Assembly: GCA_021734165.1 (NCBI GenBank)
Contig: JAIPJL010000015.1
Coordinates: 1 to 41,286 of the forward strand
Source: a bacterium
Lineage (GTDB): Bacteria > Electryoneota > AABM5-125-24 > Hatepunaeales > Hatepunaeaceae
Length of the DNA: 41,286 bases
Direction: 5' to 3'
Shown here: piece after piece, positions 1 to 8,057 of the stretch
Layout: each line of letters begins with the position of its first letter
Numbering within the stretch: the first letter of the stretch is position 1
Program-made: the position numbers and the translations under genes
The notes under the pieces: model-generated
The model's database searches: none
The model's input: only the letters and a program-made list of their open reading frames with translations
Told to the model about the DNA's origin: nothing

Positions 1-38
1 TAAATACATTAAAATTATTTCACAGCTTGGAGGTTATC

Positions 39-1772
39 ATGGTCAAGATAAGGAATTTTGCGTCATTTACAGTCATATTAATTCTAACCCTTCTGTTTGT
101 CAACTGCACAGAAGACAGTCCTACAACACCATCCATCGATTACGTCGCTCCTTACGTCGAATGGGTGAATCCTTCTAACAGCGCGGAACTCTCCGGCACG
201 GTAGAGTTTTCCTTCAGCGTCTATGACGAGAACGGCATTGACAGCGTTAAGCTCTATATCAATGGAACTTTATTCTTGGGGAGTGCGAATGCCTCCCCAC
301 CTGCCACAGCAGGGGGGGATAAAGGGGGGGTTACATTAAGTGATTTTAAGTTAACGCCTGCAATAACTTCATGTTCAATAAGGAACCCCCCCTTATATTC
401 CCCTCCCTGCCTTCGCAGGGACAGGCTCTACTATGTAAGGGGGGATGATTACACCAATACTGACGAGGTTGTCTTTACCTTTTGTAAGAATGAACCCGCC
501 GGCGCCGACTCCCCCTTTTCTAAAGGGGGAATCGAAGTGGGATTTTATCTTGTCAACTCATCCGACACCACCATCACCATTGAATGGAACACACTTGACT
601 ATGAAGACGGAGTTTACATCCTCGAAGCGAGAGCCTGGGATACATCCGGCAACCTCGGCACAAGCCCTTCGCTGATGGTGAATGTCAAAAACAACGATGA
701 GCCTCCCCCCGAAGACCGCACTCCTCCTGTGGTTAATTGGGTATCTCCTGAGCCCGGAACTGAAGTTGATGGCATAATTGATCTGCAGTTCGATGCGCTG
801 GACAATACAAGCATTGATTATATCAAGGTTTACATTAACGGCGCGCTGCCTGCCGGATATACGCTCGCAGGACAGGACAACGAAGCGCGTTATTCTGTTT
901 CATGGCATACAGAGGACTATGCGGATGGTGATTACGATATCGAAGTGCGCGCTTTTGATACAGCCGGAAACGTCGGTTCCGTGCCTGCGGTCAGTTTGAC
1001 CGTTCTTAACTATCCTCCCCGTGAACCACAAGTGATATGGGTGCGGGATGATTATGAAACTATTCAGGATGCGGTTTGGCACAGTGAGGACGGGGATACG
1101 ATCATAGTTAGACGAGGAATTTATAGAGAATGGGTGGAAATGTTTGACAAGAATGTCTCATTGATTAGCGAATCAGGTCCTGAAGTAACATTTATTGATG
1201 GTTCATTCAGAAATTTATGCTTGAGTATAACAGGTAGCCAAGATACTACCATGATTGTAAGAGGATTTACTTTTATAAAGAACTCAAGTGCTGGTTGTGT
1301 TGGCATAAATGCAAGTCCTAAAATTGTTAATAATATCTTCACTGGTCCCGGAAACATAGAGGATCCTAACAGCGGATTAGAAGGTGGATGGAACGCAGCG
1401 ATTGTGAGAAACAACCTATTTATAAACATAGATAATGGTGTGGAACTCGCGCATAGCTGGGGTGATTTTAGTAATAACATGCTTATTCAAATTAGTGTTT
1501 ATGCATTCTGGAATTCGGCCAATGAAGGTCAACCATTAATTCCTGATTACAATCTGTTCTGGGACATCAGTGAAAATTTCGGACACATACAGGATATGGA
1601 AATTGGAGCACACAATATTTTCGATCAAGCGCCACAATTTATGGAAAATAGTTATAATTTAAGAGATAACTCACCTGGGAAAAATCAGGGAAAACCTGAT
1701 ATAATGGACCTGGATGGAACCAGGTCAGATATAGGCGTGTACGGAGGTCCGTATGCGTACCCAATTCGTTAA
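39..1772 (+). CDS. Ig-like / beta-helix surface lipoprotein with in-frame repeat insertion
   Basis: Probable secreted lipoprotein. I chose ATG 39 because GGAGG lies at 29-33, five bases upstream; an in-frame TTG at 27 has no such support. The N-terminus is a hydrophobic signal ending LLFVNCTED, with Cys as the likely lipidated residue. Two bacterial Ig-like domains follow (VEWVNPSNSAELSG... and VNWVSPEPGTEVDG...), each ending in a D-T-[SA]-G-N-[LV]-G strand. The C-terminal part, starting near IWVRDDYETIQDAV, is a right-handed parallel beta-helix (DUF1565/NosD-like) ending in the 'DLDGTRSDIGVYGGP' motif common after such helices. There is no YPNPFN sorting domain. The first Ig domain holds about 90 extra residues encoded by C-tract/G-tract palindromes (bases about 288-570) that the second copy lacks. 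Function is unknown; cell-surface binding is an inference. Confidence 0.85.
   Translation: MVKIRNFASFTVILILTLLFVNCTEDSPTTPSIDYVAPYVEWVNPSNSAELSGTVEFSFSVYDENGIDSVKLYINGTLFLGSANASPPATAGGDKGGVTLSDFKLTPAITSCSIRNPPLYSPPCLRRDRLYYVRGDDYTNTDEVVFTFCKNEPAGADSPFSKGGIEVGFYLVNSSDTTITIEWNTLDYEDGVYILEARAWDTSGNLGTSPSLMVNVKNNDEPPPEDRTPPVVNWVSPEPGTEVDGIIDLQFDALDNTSIDYIKVYINGALPAGYTLAGQDNEARYSVSWHTEDYADGDYDIEVRAFDTAGNVGSVPAVSLTVLNYPPREPQVIWVRDDYETIQDAVWHSEDGDTIIVRRGIYREWVEMFDKNVSLISESGPEVTFIDGSFRNLCLSITGSQDTTMIVRGFTFIKNSSAGCVGINASPKIVNNIFTGPGNIEDPNSGLEGGWNAAIVRNNLFINIDNGVELAHSWGDFSNNMLIQISVYAFWNSANEGQPLIPDYNLFWDISENFGHIQDMEIGAHNIFDQAPQFMENSYNLRDNSPGKNQGKPDIMDLDGTRSDIGVYGGPYAYPIR
301..338 (-). repeat. C-tract/G-tract palindromic repeat, inverted copy
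   Basis: The plus strand reads GCAGGGGGGGATAAAGG and continues in G. Its reverse complement matches the element at 39529 (AACCCCCCCTTTATCC). It lies inside the coding frame of the lipoprotein gene and keeps the frame open, encoding the Gly/Lys-rich AGGDKGG segment. Confidence 0.7.
384..446 (+). repeat. C-tract/G-tract palindromic repeat with inner CCTGCCTTCGCAGG palindrome
   Basis: AACCCCCCCTTATATTCCC opens the element and CTACTATGTAAGGGGGGAT closes it, as at 41168. Between them sits CCCTGCCTTCGCAGGGACAGG-like sequence, which matches the core of the ATTCC-type repeats at 38293 and 39399. Two repeat families therefore appear nested here, in frame inside the lipoprotein gene. Confidence 0.7.
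509..530 (+). repeat. Short CCCCCTTT/AAAGGGGG palindrome
   Basis: CCCCCTTTTCTAAAGGGGG forms an 8-bp stem with a short loop. It is the third palindrome inside the first Ig-like domain of the lipoprotein, encoding SPFSKGGIE without breaking the frame. Confidence 0.6.
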
Positions 1773-1795
1773 CAGCCAAACTAAAGGAGAAAATC

Positions 1796-3526
1796 ATGGC
1801 TGATTCTTGGGGCAACGAAGGAAACTTAGGTGAAGGAACACAGAAAAACCAAAACATGATCTCGCCGGCAGGTTTCCGGCTTGAGGTCACAGATATTGAA
1901 GATGACAGTGAAGTCGCACTGAAGGCGTCAAACAAAGACGGCGCCGGTTCCGTCGCAATCGAAGCAGAAGGGCAACTGAAAGTGACAGCCGTGCACGTCA
2001 GCGATCCTGCGTCGAAAGCTGTTTATGCTGTTAATGACAGTATTAATACTTCAGCAAAAGCAATCGAAGCGTCAGGGCAGTGTGAAGTAAACGTCTATGA
2101 ACATCTGAGCAATCCAGCTTTGAACGCTCTGAAAGTAAGCAATGCCAATCCGAATGCCAACGGCAGGGCGTTGCTTGTAACTAACGGAAAATCGGAATTT
2201 CAGGATGATGTTGATATTGATGGTGTTGTTAGTATCGAAGGAAATATTGAGGTATCCGACAAGGGTTGTGTTAACATTGATGATGTTAACGACAACAACG
2301 ATGCCAAAACCGCTCTTCATACCAAAAACAGCAGTACTGATTCAGATGCTCGTGCTTTGCTGGCTGAAGGTGAGGTTGAACTTCAGGGTAGATCAACTGA
2401 TAATCCTGCAAGTAGAGCTGTATTTATCGAAAATAAAAGCCAGAATACCGATGCCCGTGCAATGGTTGTTAAAGGACAATGCGAAATTGAACAGAATTGG
2501 GCTGTATTTCCCCCTCCAGTTTCTATTGCGCTTAAAGTTACAAATCAAACCATGGATGGAGATTCTCGAGCTCTAAAAGTTATGGGGAAAACTGATTTGA
2601 ACGGAAGGGTTGATGTTGATGGCAATATTGAGGTTGACGCTGGTCATACTCTTAAGATAAACGATCTTGACGGTGAAGGTAATGCGCTTGAAACTATCAA
2701 CAACGGGGCAGGGAATGCATTGAAAGTTACCGGGAAGTCTAATCTTGATACCATTCTTATAACAGACAATGAAATTAATGCCCCCGGTGCTCATCTTAAG
2801 CTGGGCACGGACGCTACAACCGGCAACGTTTATGTCTGTCATAATGATCGTGACCTGTATCTCAGAGGTAGTAGAATAGAATTGGGTAACGTTGCCTGGA
2901 TTCTTTCAGATATAGAGGAAGGTCAAGGCAGCATTGAAGCAGTTCCCGAAGATGACCAACATTTAAGACTCGGCATTAATAATAATGACACTTTAAAAGT
3001 TGTTATCAGCAATGCTGGTGCCGATCCGGTGCTTGTACAGAATGATCTTGATGTCCAAGGGGATATTAATGCTGAAGGTGGAGCTCAGATTGGCCCCGCT
3101 GCCGCTGCTGGTGTAATTGATTCGGGTGGCAGTGTTGAGAATGGTCTTCAAGACCTGGAGATCGGAGGTGGAGCTGGTACTGATAATGTCCTGCTTTCTA
3201 AATCCGGTAAAACTACTCAAGTAAAAGGCGCTATAGACGTCAATGAGAATGCAAATATCGACGGCACTCTGCATGTTGACGGCAACGTCGATACCGACGG
3301 CACGTTGCAGGTTGACGGGAACACCAATCTTGGTGGTATTACCTGTTTGAATGAGAACGAACTCGTCGTTAACAGCGCTACTTCTGTTAGTAGTCCTGGT
3401 TCAGGCTGTGGACTTGTTTATAATCCAAACGGACATCCCGGTCCAGATGATCCTTGTATAGATTTCTATGTCGCGGGCGCTGTTGTCGGTTGGATTGATG
3501 CCAATGGTTGGCACAACGTACCATAA
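1796..3526 (+). CDS. Repetitive fibre-like protein, function unknown
   Basis: A 576-aa protein with a strong ribosome binding site (AAAGGAGA at 1783-1790), 23 bp after the preceding lipoprotein gene, so probably co-transcribed. No signal peptide or membrane segment is visible. Residues about 40-330 consist of repeats of roughly 35-45 residues with the pattern xALxVxN...xARALxVxG. The later part has short hydrophobic/Asp-Gly repeats (VDVDGNIEVDAG, GTLHVDGNVDTDGTLQVDGN) typical of triple beta-helix or tail-fibre shafts. It ends in a distinct C-terminal cap (FYVAGAVVGWIDANGWHNV). I recognise no named family. A phage-tail-fibre or surface-fibre role is inference from the repeat architecture. Low Cys content and many Asn/Asp/Gly fit an extended beta fold. 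Confidence 0.75.
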   Translation: MADSWGNEGNLGEGTQKNQNMISPAGFRLEVTDIEDDSEVALKASNKDGAGSVAIEAEGQLKVTAVHVSDPASKAVYAVNDSINTSAKAIEASGQCEVNVYEHLSNPALNALKVSNANPNANGRALLVTNGKSEFQDDVDIDGVVSIEGNIEVSDKGCVNIDDVNDNNDAKTALHTKNSSTDSDARALLAEGEVELQGRSTDNPASRAVFIENKSQNTDARAMVVKGQCEIEQNWAVFPPPVSIALKVTNQTMDGDSRALKVMGKTDLNGRVDVDGNIEVDAGHTLKINDLDGEGNALETINNGAGNALKVTGKSNLDTILITDNEINAPGAHLKLGTDATTGNVYVCHNDRDLYLRGSRIELGNVAWILSDIEEGQGSIEAVPEDDQHLRLGINNNDTLKVVISNAGADPVLVQNDLDVQGDINAEGGAQIGPAAAAGVIDSGGSVENGLQDLEIGGGAGTDNVLLSKSGKTTQVKGAIDVNENANIDGTLHVDGNVDTDGTLQVDGNTNLGGITCLNENELVVNSATSVSSPGSGCGLVYNPNGHPGPDDPCIDFYVAGAVVGWIDANGWHNVP

Positions 3527-3558
3527 ACCAATAGGAGATTAAAACCTAAAATGAAAAT

Positions 3559-3623
3559 CCAGCAGACACTGATAAGTGAGGGTTGACGGGAGGGCGTTAC
3601 AGCGCCCCCCCGCCGTCTGCTGG
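3559..3623 (+). other. Large intergenic hairpin
   Basis: CCAGCAGAC at 3559-3567 pairs perfectly with GTCTGCTGG at 3615-3623. Inside lies a second GC-rich stem, GGGCG (3592-3596) with CGCCC (3603-3607), and CGGG with CCCG around it. No T-run follows, so it is not a standard intrinsic terminator. A short reading frame (ATG 3551, 11 codons, MKIQQTLISEG) overlaps the left arm behind AGGAG. This is the only structure seen in the 286-bp gap after the fibre gene. Confidence 0.6.
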
Positions 3624-3812
3624 AAACTTAAGAAGATCCCAGTTCACGTTTCCAATTAAACACTTATGAGCTTGAAAAACAAACAATTAATGACGAATTA
3701 ACCATAAAAATCATATAGAAAGCCAATTTTTCTCCCCATTCCAAAGTTTTTTTGATATATTAAGAAACTGTTGAACTAATTACTTCGGAGTAACAAAGCG
3801 CTTATTTCGTCG

Positions 3813-5051
3813 ATGTACCTACATTTTTTTAAGCAATTAACTTTAATGCCACTCTTACAATACATACTTTTCACAGTCCTGATAATAGCCACGCCTTTCG
3901 TGGTTGTTACAAAATTTATGCAGGGATCCATCAACTATATATCTCATCTCAAGTGGTCGTTATTCGGGCTCCAACTGCCGGTCGCAGCAACAATCGTAAT
4001 TATCGGCTTCATAGGTTTTCTAATCTGGCAGAGAAAGAATATATCCCTTCGTAGAATTTTATGCAGTTTCGTTGTCTTGTTAATGATGGTTTTGGCGCAT
4101 CAGGCTCAAGACCTCTATCTTGGAATGGCAATTTATGACCTGCAGATGAACTGGCATTATGCGGCCTACGCAGCTTATGTATATATGTTCTTCAGGGCTT
4201 TCAGAACACGGGGTTTATCGACTGCCGGAATGATCGTTATTGCCTTTTTCTCAAGTCTTGCCATATCGACCATCGATGAGTTATTTCAATATAACCTTTC
4301 GCATCGTATCTTCGATGTAAGTGATATTGCCAAAGACGCTTATGGAGCAATGATTGGGCTGGTTCTGATTCTGTTTGTATCCGAAACTTATGGAACGGTG
4401 AATTTTCACGATCAGAAATTGACTCTCCCGAAGATTAAGGCTATTTTCTTAAATCCCGTACAAGCGCTACAGGTTACGGCAATATTCTCAACCATACTGA
4501 TACTCCTGAGTCCATTACTAACTGAACATAAATATATTTCCTTAATTGTTATAATTTCAATCTGTTCATTTATAACGGTAATGGCGCTGCTCCATCTTTC
4601 CCGGATAAAACTTGTCAGGTACTCGCTAATCGGATTAATCTGCCTGACGCTATTGACATTAACCGTTAGTTTCTTTGTCAACCGCAGCCGGAATTTATGT
4701 TATGTAAGTCCGAAACTCGTGGTATATAAAGGATTACCTGTGCCGTTCTTCGATATTATGATTTTTCCGGATGGTATGATGAGGCTTGTTGACAAAAAGG
4801 AGAGTTTCAACGATCAGGATCGACGATTTCTGCTTAAACAGAAACCGGATATACTTTTGATAGGCAGCGGGTATAACGGAGAAGGCGGCAGAGGGTTTCA
4901 GGTTCAAAATAGTACAGGATTTATTTACAACAAACACATTGGCAGAGGCACACAGGTGATAATTTTGAAAACACCGGATGCCTGCGAGGTGTTCAACAGG
5001 CTGAAAAATGAGGGAAAAAATGTTTTGTTTATCATACATAATTCAATCTGA
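3813..5051 (+). CDS. VanZ-family membrane protein with C-terminal Mth938-like domain
   Basis: A 412-aa protein with about four N-terminal transmembrane helices, then the VanZ signature: E156-x2-Q159, R165, D168, D171 and D175 followed by G178 (DELFQYNLSHRIFDVSD). Three further hydrophobic segments lie between about 183 and 288. The soluble C-terminal 110 residues resemble the Mth938/DUF498 (AAMDC, NDUFAF3) fold: DIMIFPDG, then PDILLIGSG, then ILKTPDACEVFNRLKNEGK and VLFIIH. VanZ proteins are linked to lipid and envelope phenotypes; the Mth938 domain has no established bacterial reaction. Start ATG 3813 has no clear ribosome binding site, and ATG 3846 is an alternative. The stop overlaps the next gene's ATG (TGATG), suggesting translational coupling. 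The VanZ call is firm, the C-terminal call moderately so. Confidence 0.8.
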   Translation: MYLHFFKQLTLMPLLQYILFTVLIIATPFVVVTKFMQGSINYISHLKWSLFGLQLPVAATIVIIGFIGFLIWQRKNISLRRILCSFVVLLMMVLAHQAQDLYLGMAIYDLQMNWHYAAYAAYVYMFFRAFRTRGLSTAGMIVIAFFSSLAISTIDELFQYNLSHRIFDVSDIAKDAYGAMIGLVLILFVSETYGTVNFHDQKLTLPKIKAIFLNPVQALQVTAIFSTILILLSPLLTEHKYISLIVIISICSFITVMALLHLSRIKLVRYSLIGLICLTLLTLTVSFFVNRSRNLCYVSPKLVVYKGLPVPFFDIMIFPDGMMRLVDKKESFNDQDRRFLLKQKPDILLIGSGYNGEGGRGFQVQNSTGFIYNKHIGRGTQVIILKTPDACEVFNRLKNEGKNVLFIIHNSI

Positions 5052-6031
5052 TGACTGATGAGAAAATAGCATCCTCAATCAGACCTAAGCCATCTTTCGG
5101 CTGGTTGATTATAATAGGTCCTGTCTTGATCATCGTCGCTTTATCTATTTTTGACGGACTGCCCTGGGTTGTTGACCAGTCTGCTCTCGGCGCAGAAGCT
5201 GAAGCGCGGAGTTACACCAAGATAGGCAGAGATATGATGAAGAATAGACGGTATAATGACGGCGCCGTACAGTTTAATTATGCAATTAAAATCAAGCCCG
5301 ATTAAGCTGTAGCTTACATGAGTATAGGTGTTCTCTATTATCTGACCGGCGACAATTCCAGCGCTTTAAGCTATCTTCAAAAGGCAATAGACCTTAGTGA
5401 GAAGGACGATGAAATCATCTATAACAATCTGGGTCTTGTTTATGAAGATATGAACGAATTAGAAAAAGCTCTTAGTATATACCACAAAGCTGCGGAACTC
5501 GGAATTAAAAAAGCGAAAATACATCGTAATATAGGTTTGGTTGAGATGAAACTCGGTAATTATTCCGATGCTATCAAGGCATTCAGGACAGTTATAGATG
5601 AAAAACCTACACTGTATAACCAGTATGTCAATATGTTGAAAGAGGAACTTCATGCAACTGAAGACGATGATATTGTGGAGGAATTGCAGTTACTAATTAG
5701 AAAGGGTGTTACTTCAGCAGATCTTGAGCGATATGACAATGTCGTTGTTGATATACTGATGAAACATAACCTTCAATTAGCTGATGATTATAAAAATCTT
5801 GCGCTTGCCTATGAAAACGATGGTCAATATGATGCAGCGGTTATATATTTCTACGAAGCAGCATCAATTGACAAAAAATCAACATTCTTACTGAACAAAA
5901 TAGGAATTATCTCTGCGAGACTTGGCAACTTTGCTGAGTCTGAAAGTGCATTTAAGAAGGCACTGAAGATCGATCCGAATGACAAGGGCGCTAAACTTGG
6001 CATGAAAATGCTGATGCAGGGAAGGGAGTGA
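5051..6031 (+). pseudogene. TPR-repeat membrane-anchored protein, interrupted by one in-frame TAA
   Basis: ATG 5051 overlaps the VanZ stop. The frame encodes a short N-terminus, one transmembrane helix (WLIIIGPVLIIVALSIF) and the start of a TPR (ARSYTKIGRDMMKN...AIKIKPD), then meets TAA at 5303-5305. The same frame continues without shift as AVAYMSIGVLYYLTGDN, which is exactly how a TPR should proceed after KPD, and runs to 6031 with about six TPR units. The gene is therefore one 326-codon TPR protein split by a single stop. The downstream part could also be translated from ATG 5318. Possible readings are a recent nonsense mutation, a sequencing or assembly error, or readthrough. TPRs mediate protein-protein contacts; the partner is unknown. 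Confidence 0.75.
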
Positions 6032-6151
6032 TCTGATAAATTGTTGAAAAGTTTTAATTTTCCGTTGAGATTTTTTATTAAGATTTTTCACCGGAGACGC
6101 TGTAGAAAAACAAACAGCAATATCTCTATCAAATGTAAAAACAAACTAATC

Positions 6152-7207
6152 ATGAAAAATATTGCAATTACAGTACTGTTATTACTCCTCTTTCAGTCCT
6201 GCGGTAAAGGTGGAGGCGTATGGCGCGCTTCGATGGACTTCGGAGATAGAGCGCTTAAAGAGGGACGTTTCGTCGATGCAGAAAAGTCATACCTCGTTGC
6301 GCTTGATGAAGCTGAGCAGTTTGGCGAGGATGATGATCGGCTTACTGAAACCCTGATGACGCTTGCAAATTTCCATCGAAATCGAAATAAATTTCCGCGC
6401 TCTAAGCCATATTTCGAACGGGCGCTTGAATTGCGCCAGAAGAAACTGGGAATGAATGATACGCTCGTAATAGAAGACCGTAACAATCTGGTTGAGCTTT
6501 ATTACATTCTTGGAGATACAGCAAAAGTTGAATCACTTGGCACCATTGCGTCAGATATTTCTAAGGAAGTACTTGGTGTTGATAATCTCGAATTAGCGAG
6601 ACTCTATCGAATCATGGCAAAGACCTGTCATGAAGAAGGAAGGTTTCATCAAGCGGATTCATTATATCGCAGCGCTTTGACAATACTTGAAAAACAACAT
6701 GTTGACGATCAAGACGATTATATTGATATCTTGAGCGAGATAGCTATTCTTTATCATGAATCCGGGCAATACGCTGAAGCCGATTCTTTGTACTGTCTTT
6801 CACTTGACTTACATGAGAATTTAGTCGGATCCGGCAGCCCTGATCTTGTATCGACCTTAACCAATCTGGCGAATCTTAAAAATGAGACAGGTGATTTCGT
6901 AGCTGCTGAATCCCTTTATACCCGCGCTTTGAAAAATAACTCGCATCGTCGATCTCGCAGCTATTTCACAAAAATATCATTATTACACAGCCTGGCGAAA
7001 ACCTGTGTAGCTCAGGGTAAGTACAAGAAAGCACGGAGGCATTATAAGAAAGCATTGGAATACATTGACGGAAGTACAGGTATGCATCCCGAATTAATTG
7101 AAATACTTGACAGTTACTCGGACTTACTATTGAAATTAAATAAAAATACCGAGGCTAAAGATTTGAAACAACGCTCATTAAGGCTTAAAGAGAAATTGAA
7201 TAAATGA
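6152..7207 (+). CDS. TPR-repeat lipoprotein
   Basis: ATG 6152 gives a 351-aa product whose first residues are a lipoprotein signal (MKNIAITVLLLLLFQSCGK, Cys18). An upstream in-frame TTG at 6041 would add a charged leader that hides the signal, so I reject it. The mature protein is made of 42-residue TPR units of the kinesin-light-chain type (TPR_10/TPR_12), for example YLVALDEAEQFGEDD, YFERALELRQKKLG, LYRSALTILEKQ and HYKKALEYIDGS. It lies 120 bp after the interrupted TPR gene and may share its transcript. The likely role is a scaffold for an envelope complex, with the partner unknown. Nothing is missing or shifted in this copy. Confidence 0.8.
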   Translation: MKNIAITVLLLLLFQSCGKGGGVWRASMDFGDRALKEGRFVDAEKSYLVALDEAEQFGEDDDRLTETLMTLANFHRNRNKFPRSKPYFERALELRQKKLGMNDTLVIEDRNNLVELYYILGDTAKVESLGTIASDISKEVLGVDNLELARLYRIMAKTCHEEGRFHQADSLYRSALTILEKQHVDDQDDYIDILSEIAILYHESGQYAEADSLYCLSLDLHENLVGSGSPDLVSTLTNLANLKNETGDFVAAESLYTRALKNNSHRRSRSYFTKISLLHSLAKTCVAQGKYKKARRHYKKALEYIDGSTGMHPELIEILDSYSDLLLKLNKNTEAKDLKQRSLRLKEKLNK

Positions 7208-7269
7208 CATTGATTTAAGGAATCCTTATAAATTGATTTCTAAAACTTATTTTCTTAGTCCTGTCGGAC

Positions 7270-7298
7270 TTGACATTCTATTGAAATATTTTTAATGT
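7270..7298 (+). promoter_or_regulatory. Sigma70-type promoter before the MshEN-like gene
   Basis: TTGACA at 7270-7275 and TAATGT at 7293-7298 are separated by 17 bp. The next start codon (7389) is about 85 bp downstream. A small AGTCC/GGACT hairpin overlaps the upstream edge. This is pattern-based and untested. Confidence 0.6.
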
Positions 7299-7388
7299 AT
7301 CTACACTTTACATAGTTTTAACAAAATACAAAGCATATTATTTTTATGCTTGCGATAACACCACAAACAGCATCGGCAGGAGAAAACC

Positions 7389-7751
7389 ATGGGAGTACTA
7401 TTTGGAGAACTGGTTGTTGACCTTGGTTATGTCACTCAACAACAGCTCGATGAAGTTATATTCATGCAAAAAAAAGGTCGCGCCAAGTTGGGTCAGATTA
7501 TGAAACACCTGCGTCTTTTAGATGATTCGCAGGTTGAGCAAATCCTCAATTATCAGAAATCCGAAGAAGGATGGGGTAAAATATTTGGTGATTGCGCAAT
7601 TTTGCTCCAATTAGTTGATGAGAAACAACGCATTGAAGCGGTAAGGTATCAGACCACATCGAAGGGTGTGTTAGGTGACATGTTGCTCTCAATGGGTTAT
7701 CTTACGCGAGAACAGCTTGATGATGTTATTCGACAGCAATTGTTGAATTAA
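7389..7751 (+). CDS. Stand-alone MshEN/GspE-N-like four-repeat protein
   Basis: A 120-aa protein with a good ribosome binding site (CAGGAG at 7378-7383). It consists of four units of the pattern G-x2-[L/M]-x10-[L/V]-x3-[L/I/V]-x2-Q: FGELVVDLGYVTQQQLDEVI (Q27), LGQIMKHLRLLDDSQVEQIL, FGDCAILLQLVDEKQRIEAV and LGDMLLSMGYLTREQLDDVI. This spacing equals the c-di-GMP-binding MshEN motif (RLGxxL-x10-LxxxLxxQ) found at the N-terminus of type II secretion/type IV pilus ATPases. No ATPase domain follows. The Arg that contacts the nucleotide is replaced by Leu/Lys in these copies, so binding is uncertain. A role as a c-di-GMP sensor or pilus-machinery adaptor is inference. The gene is monocistronic, with its own promoter and terminator. 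Confidence 0.75.
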   Translation: MGVLFGELVVDLGYVTQQQLDEVIFMQKKGRAKLGQIMKHLRLLDDSQVEQILNYQKSEEGWGKIFGDCAILLQLVDEKQRIEAVRYQTTSKGVLGDMLLSMGYLTREQLDDVIRQQLLN

Positions 7752-7849
7752 TATTTGTAAACAAGGAGGAGAATTGCACAGATGAAAGTCTAAAAACAAT
7801 TTTCTCCTTAATGAAAATATCCATATTTTACAACAGATAAAAACGAGAT

Positions 7850-7877
7850 ACCCCTTCCGCAAGAAGGGGTTTTTCTT
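7850..7877 (+). terminator. Intrinsic terminator after the MshEN-like gene
   Basis: ACCCCTTC (7850-7857) pairs with GAAGGGGT (7863-7870) around the loop CGCAA, followed by TTTTTC and more T. It ends the 7389-7751 transcript. The rest of the 306-bp gap (7752-8057) holds an imperfect GGAGAATTG/CAATTTTCTCC inverted repeat at about 7767-7808 and the promoter at 7940. Confidence 0.85.
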
Positions 7878-7939
7878 TAAAATAATTATTGAAGTGCTGA
7901 CCTTTCATGCACATCACTTAATATTCATCACCGAAAGTC

Positions 7940-7968
7940 TTGAAAAGCAATAAATCAATCGCTATATT
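7940..7968 (+). promoter_or_regulatory. Sigma70-type promoter before the fibronectin-III lipoprotein gene
   Basis: TTGAAA at 7940-7945 and TATATT at 7963-7968 have a 17-bp spacer. The start codon at 8058 is about 85 bp downstream, with CCGGAG as ribosome binding site at 8046-8051. Confidence 0.5.
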
Positions 7969-8057
7969 AATACTCTTGAGCAAAGGGAATTCAAAATGCA
8001 ATTTTCAACATACTTCGTTAATTGCTATAATAACATAGAATTAATCCGGAGAAGCAA

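Noticed and set aside
445-675. 76-aa plus-strand frame (PPAPTPPFLKGES)
   Set aside because: It reads the palindromic repeats in another frame inside the Ig-like lipoprotein gene.
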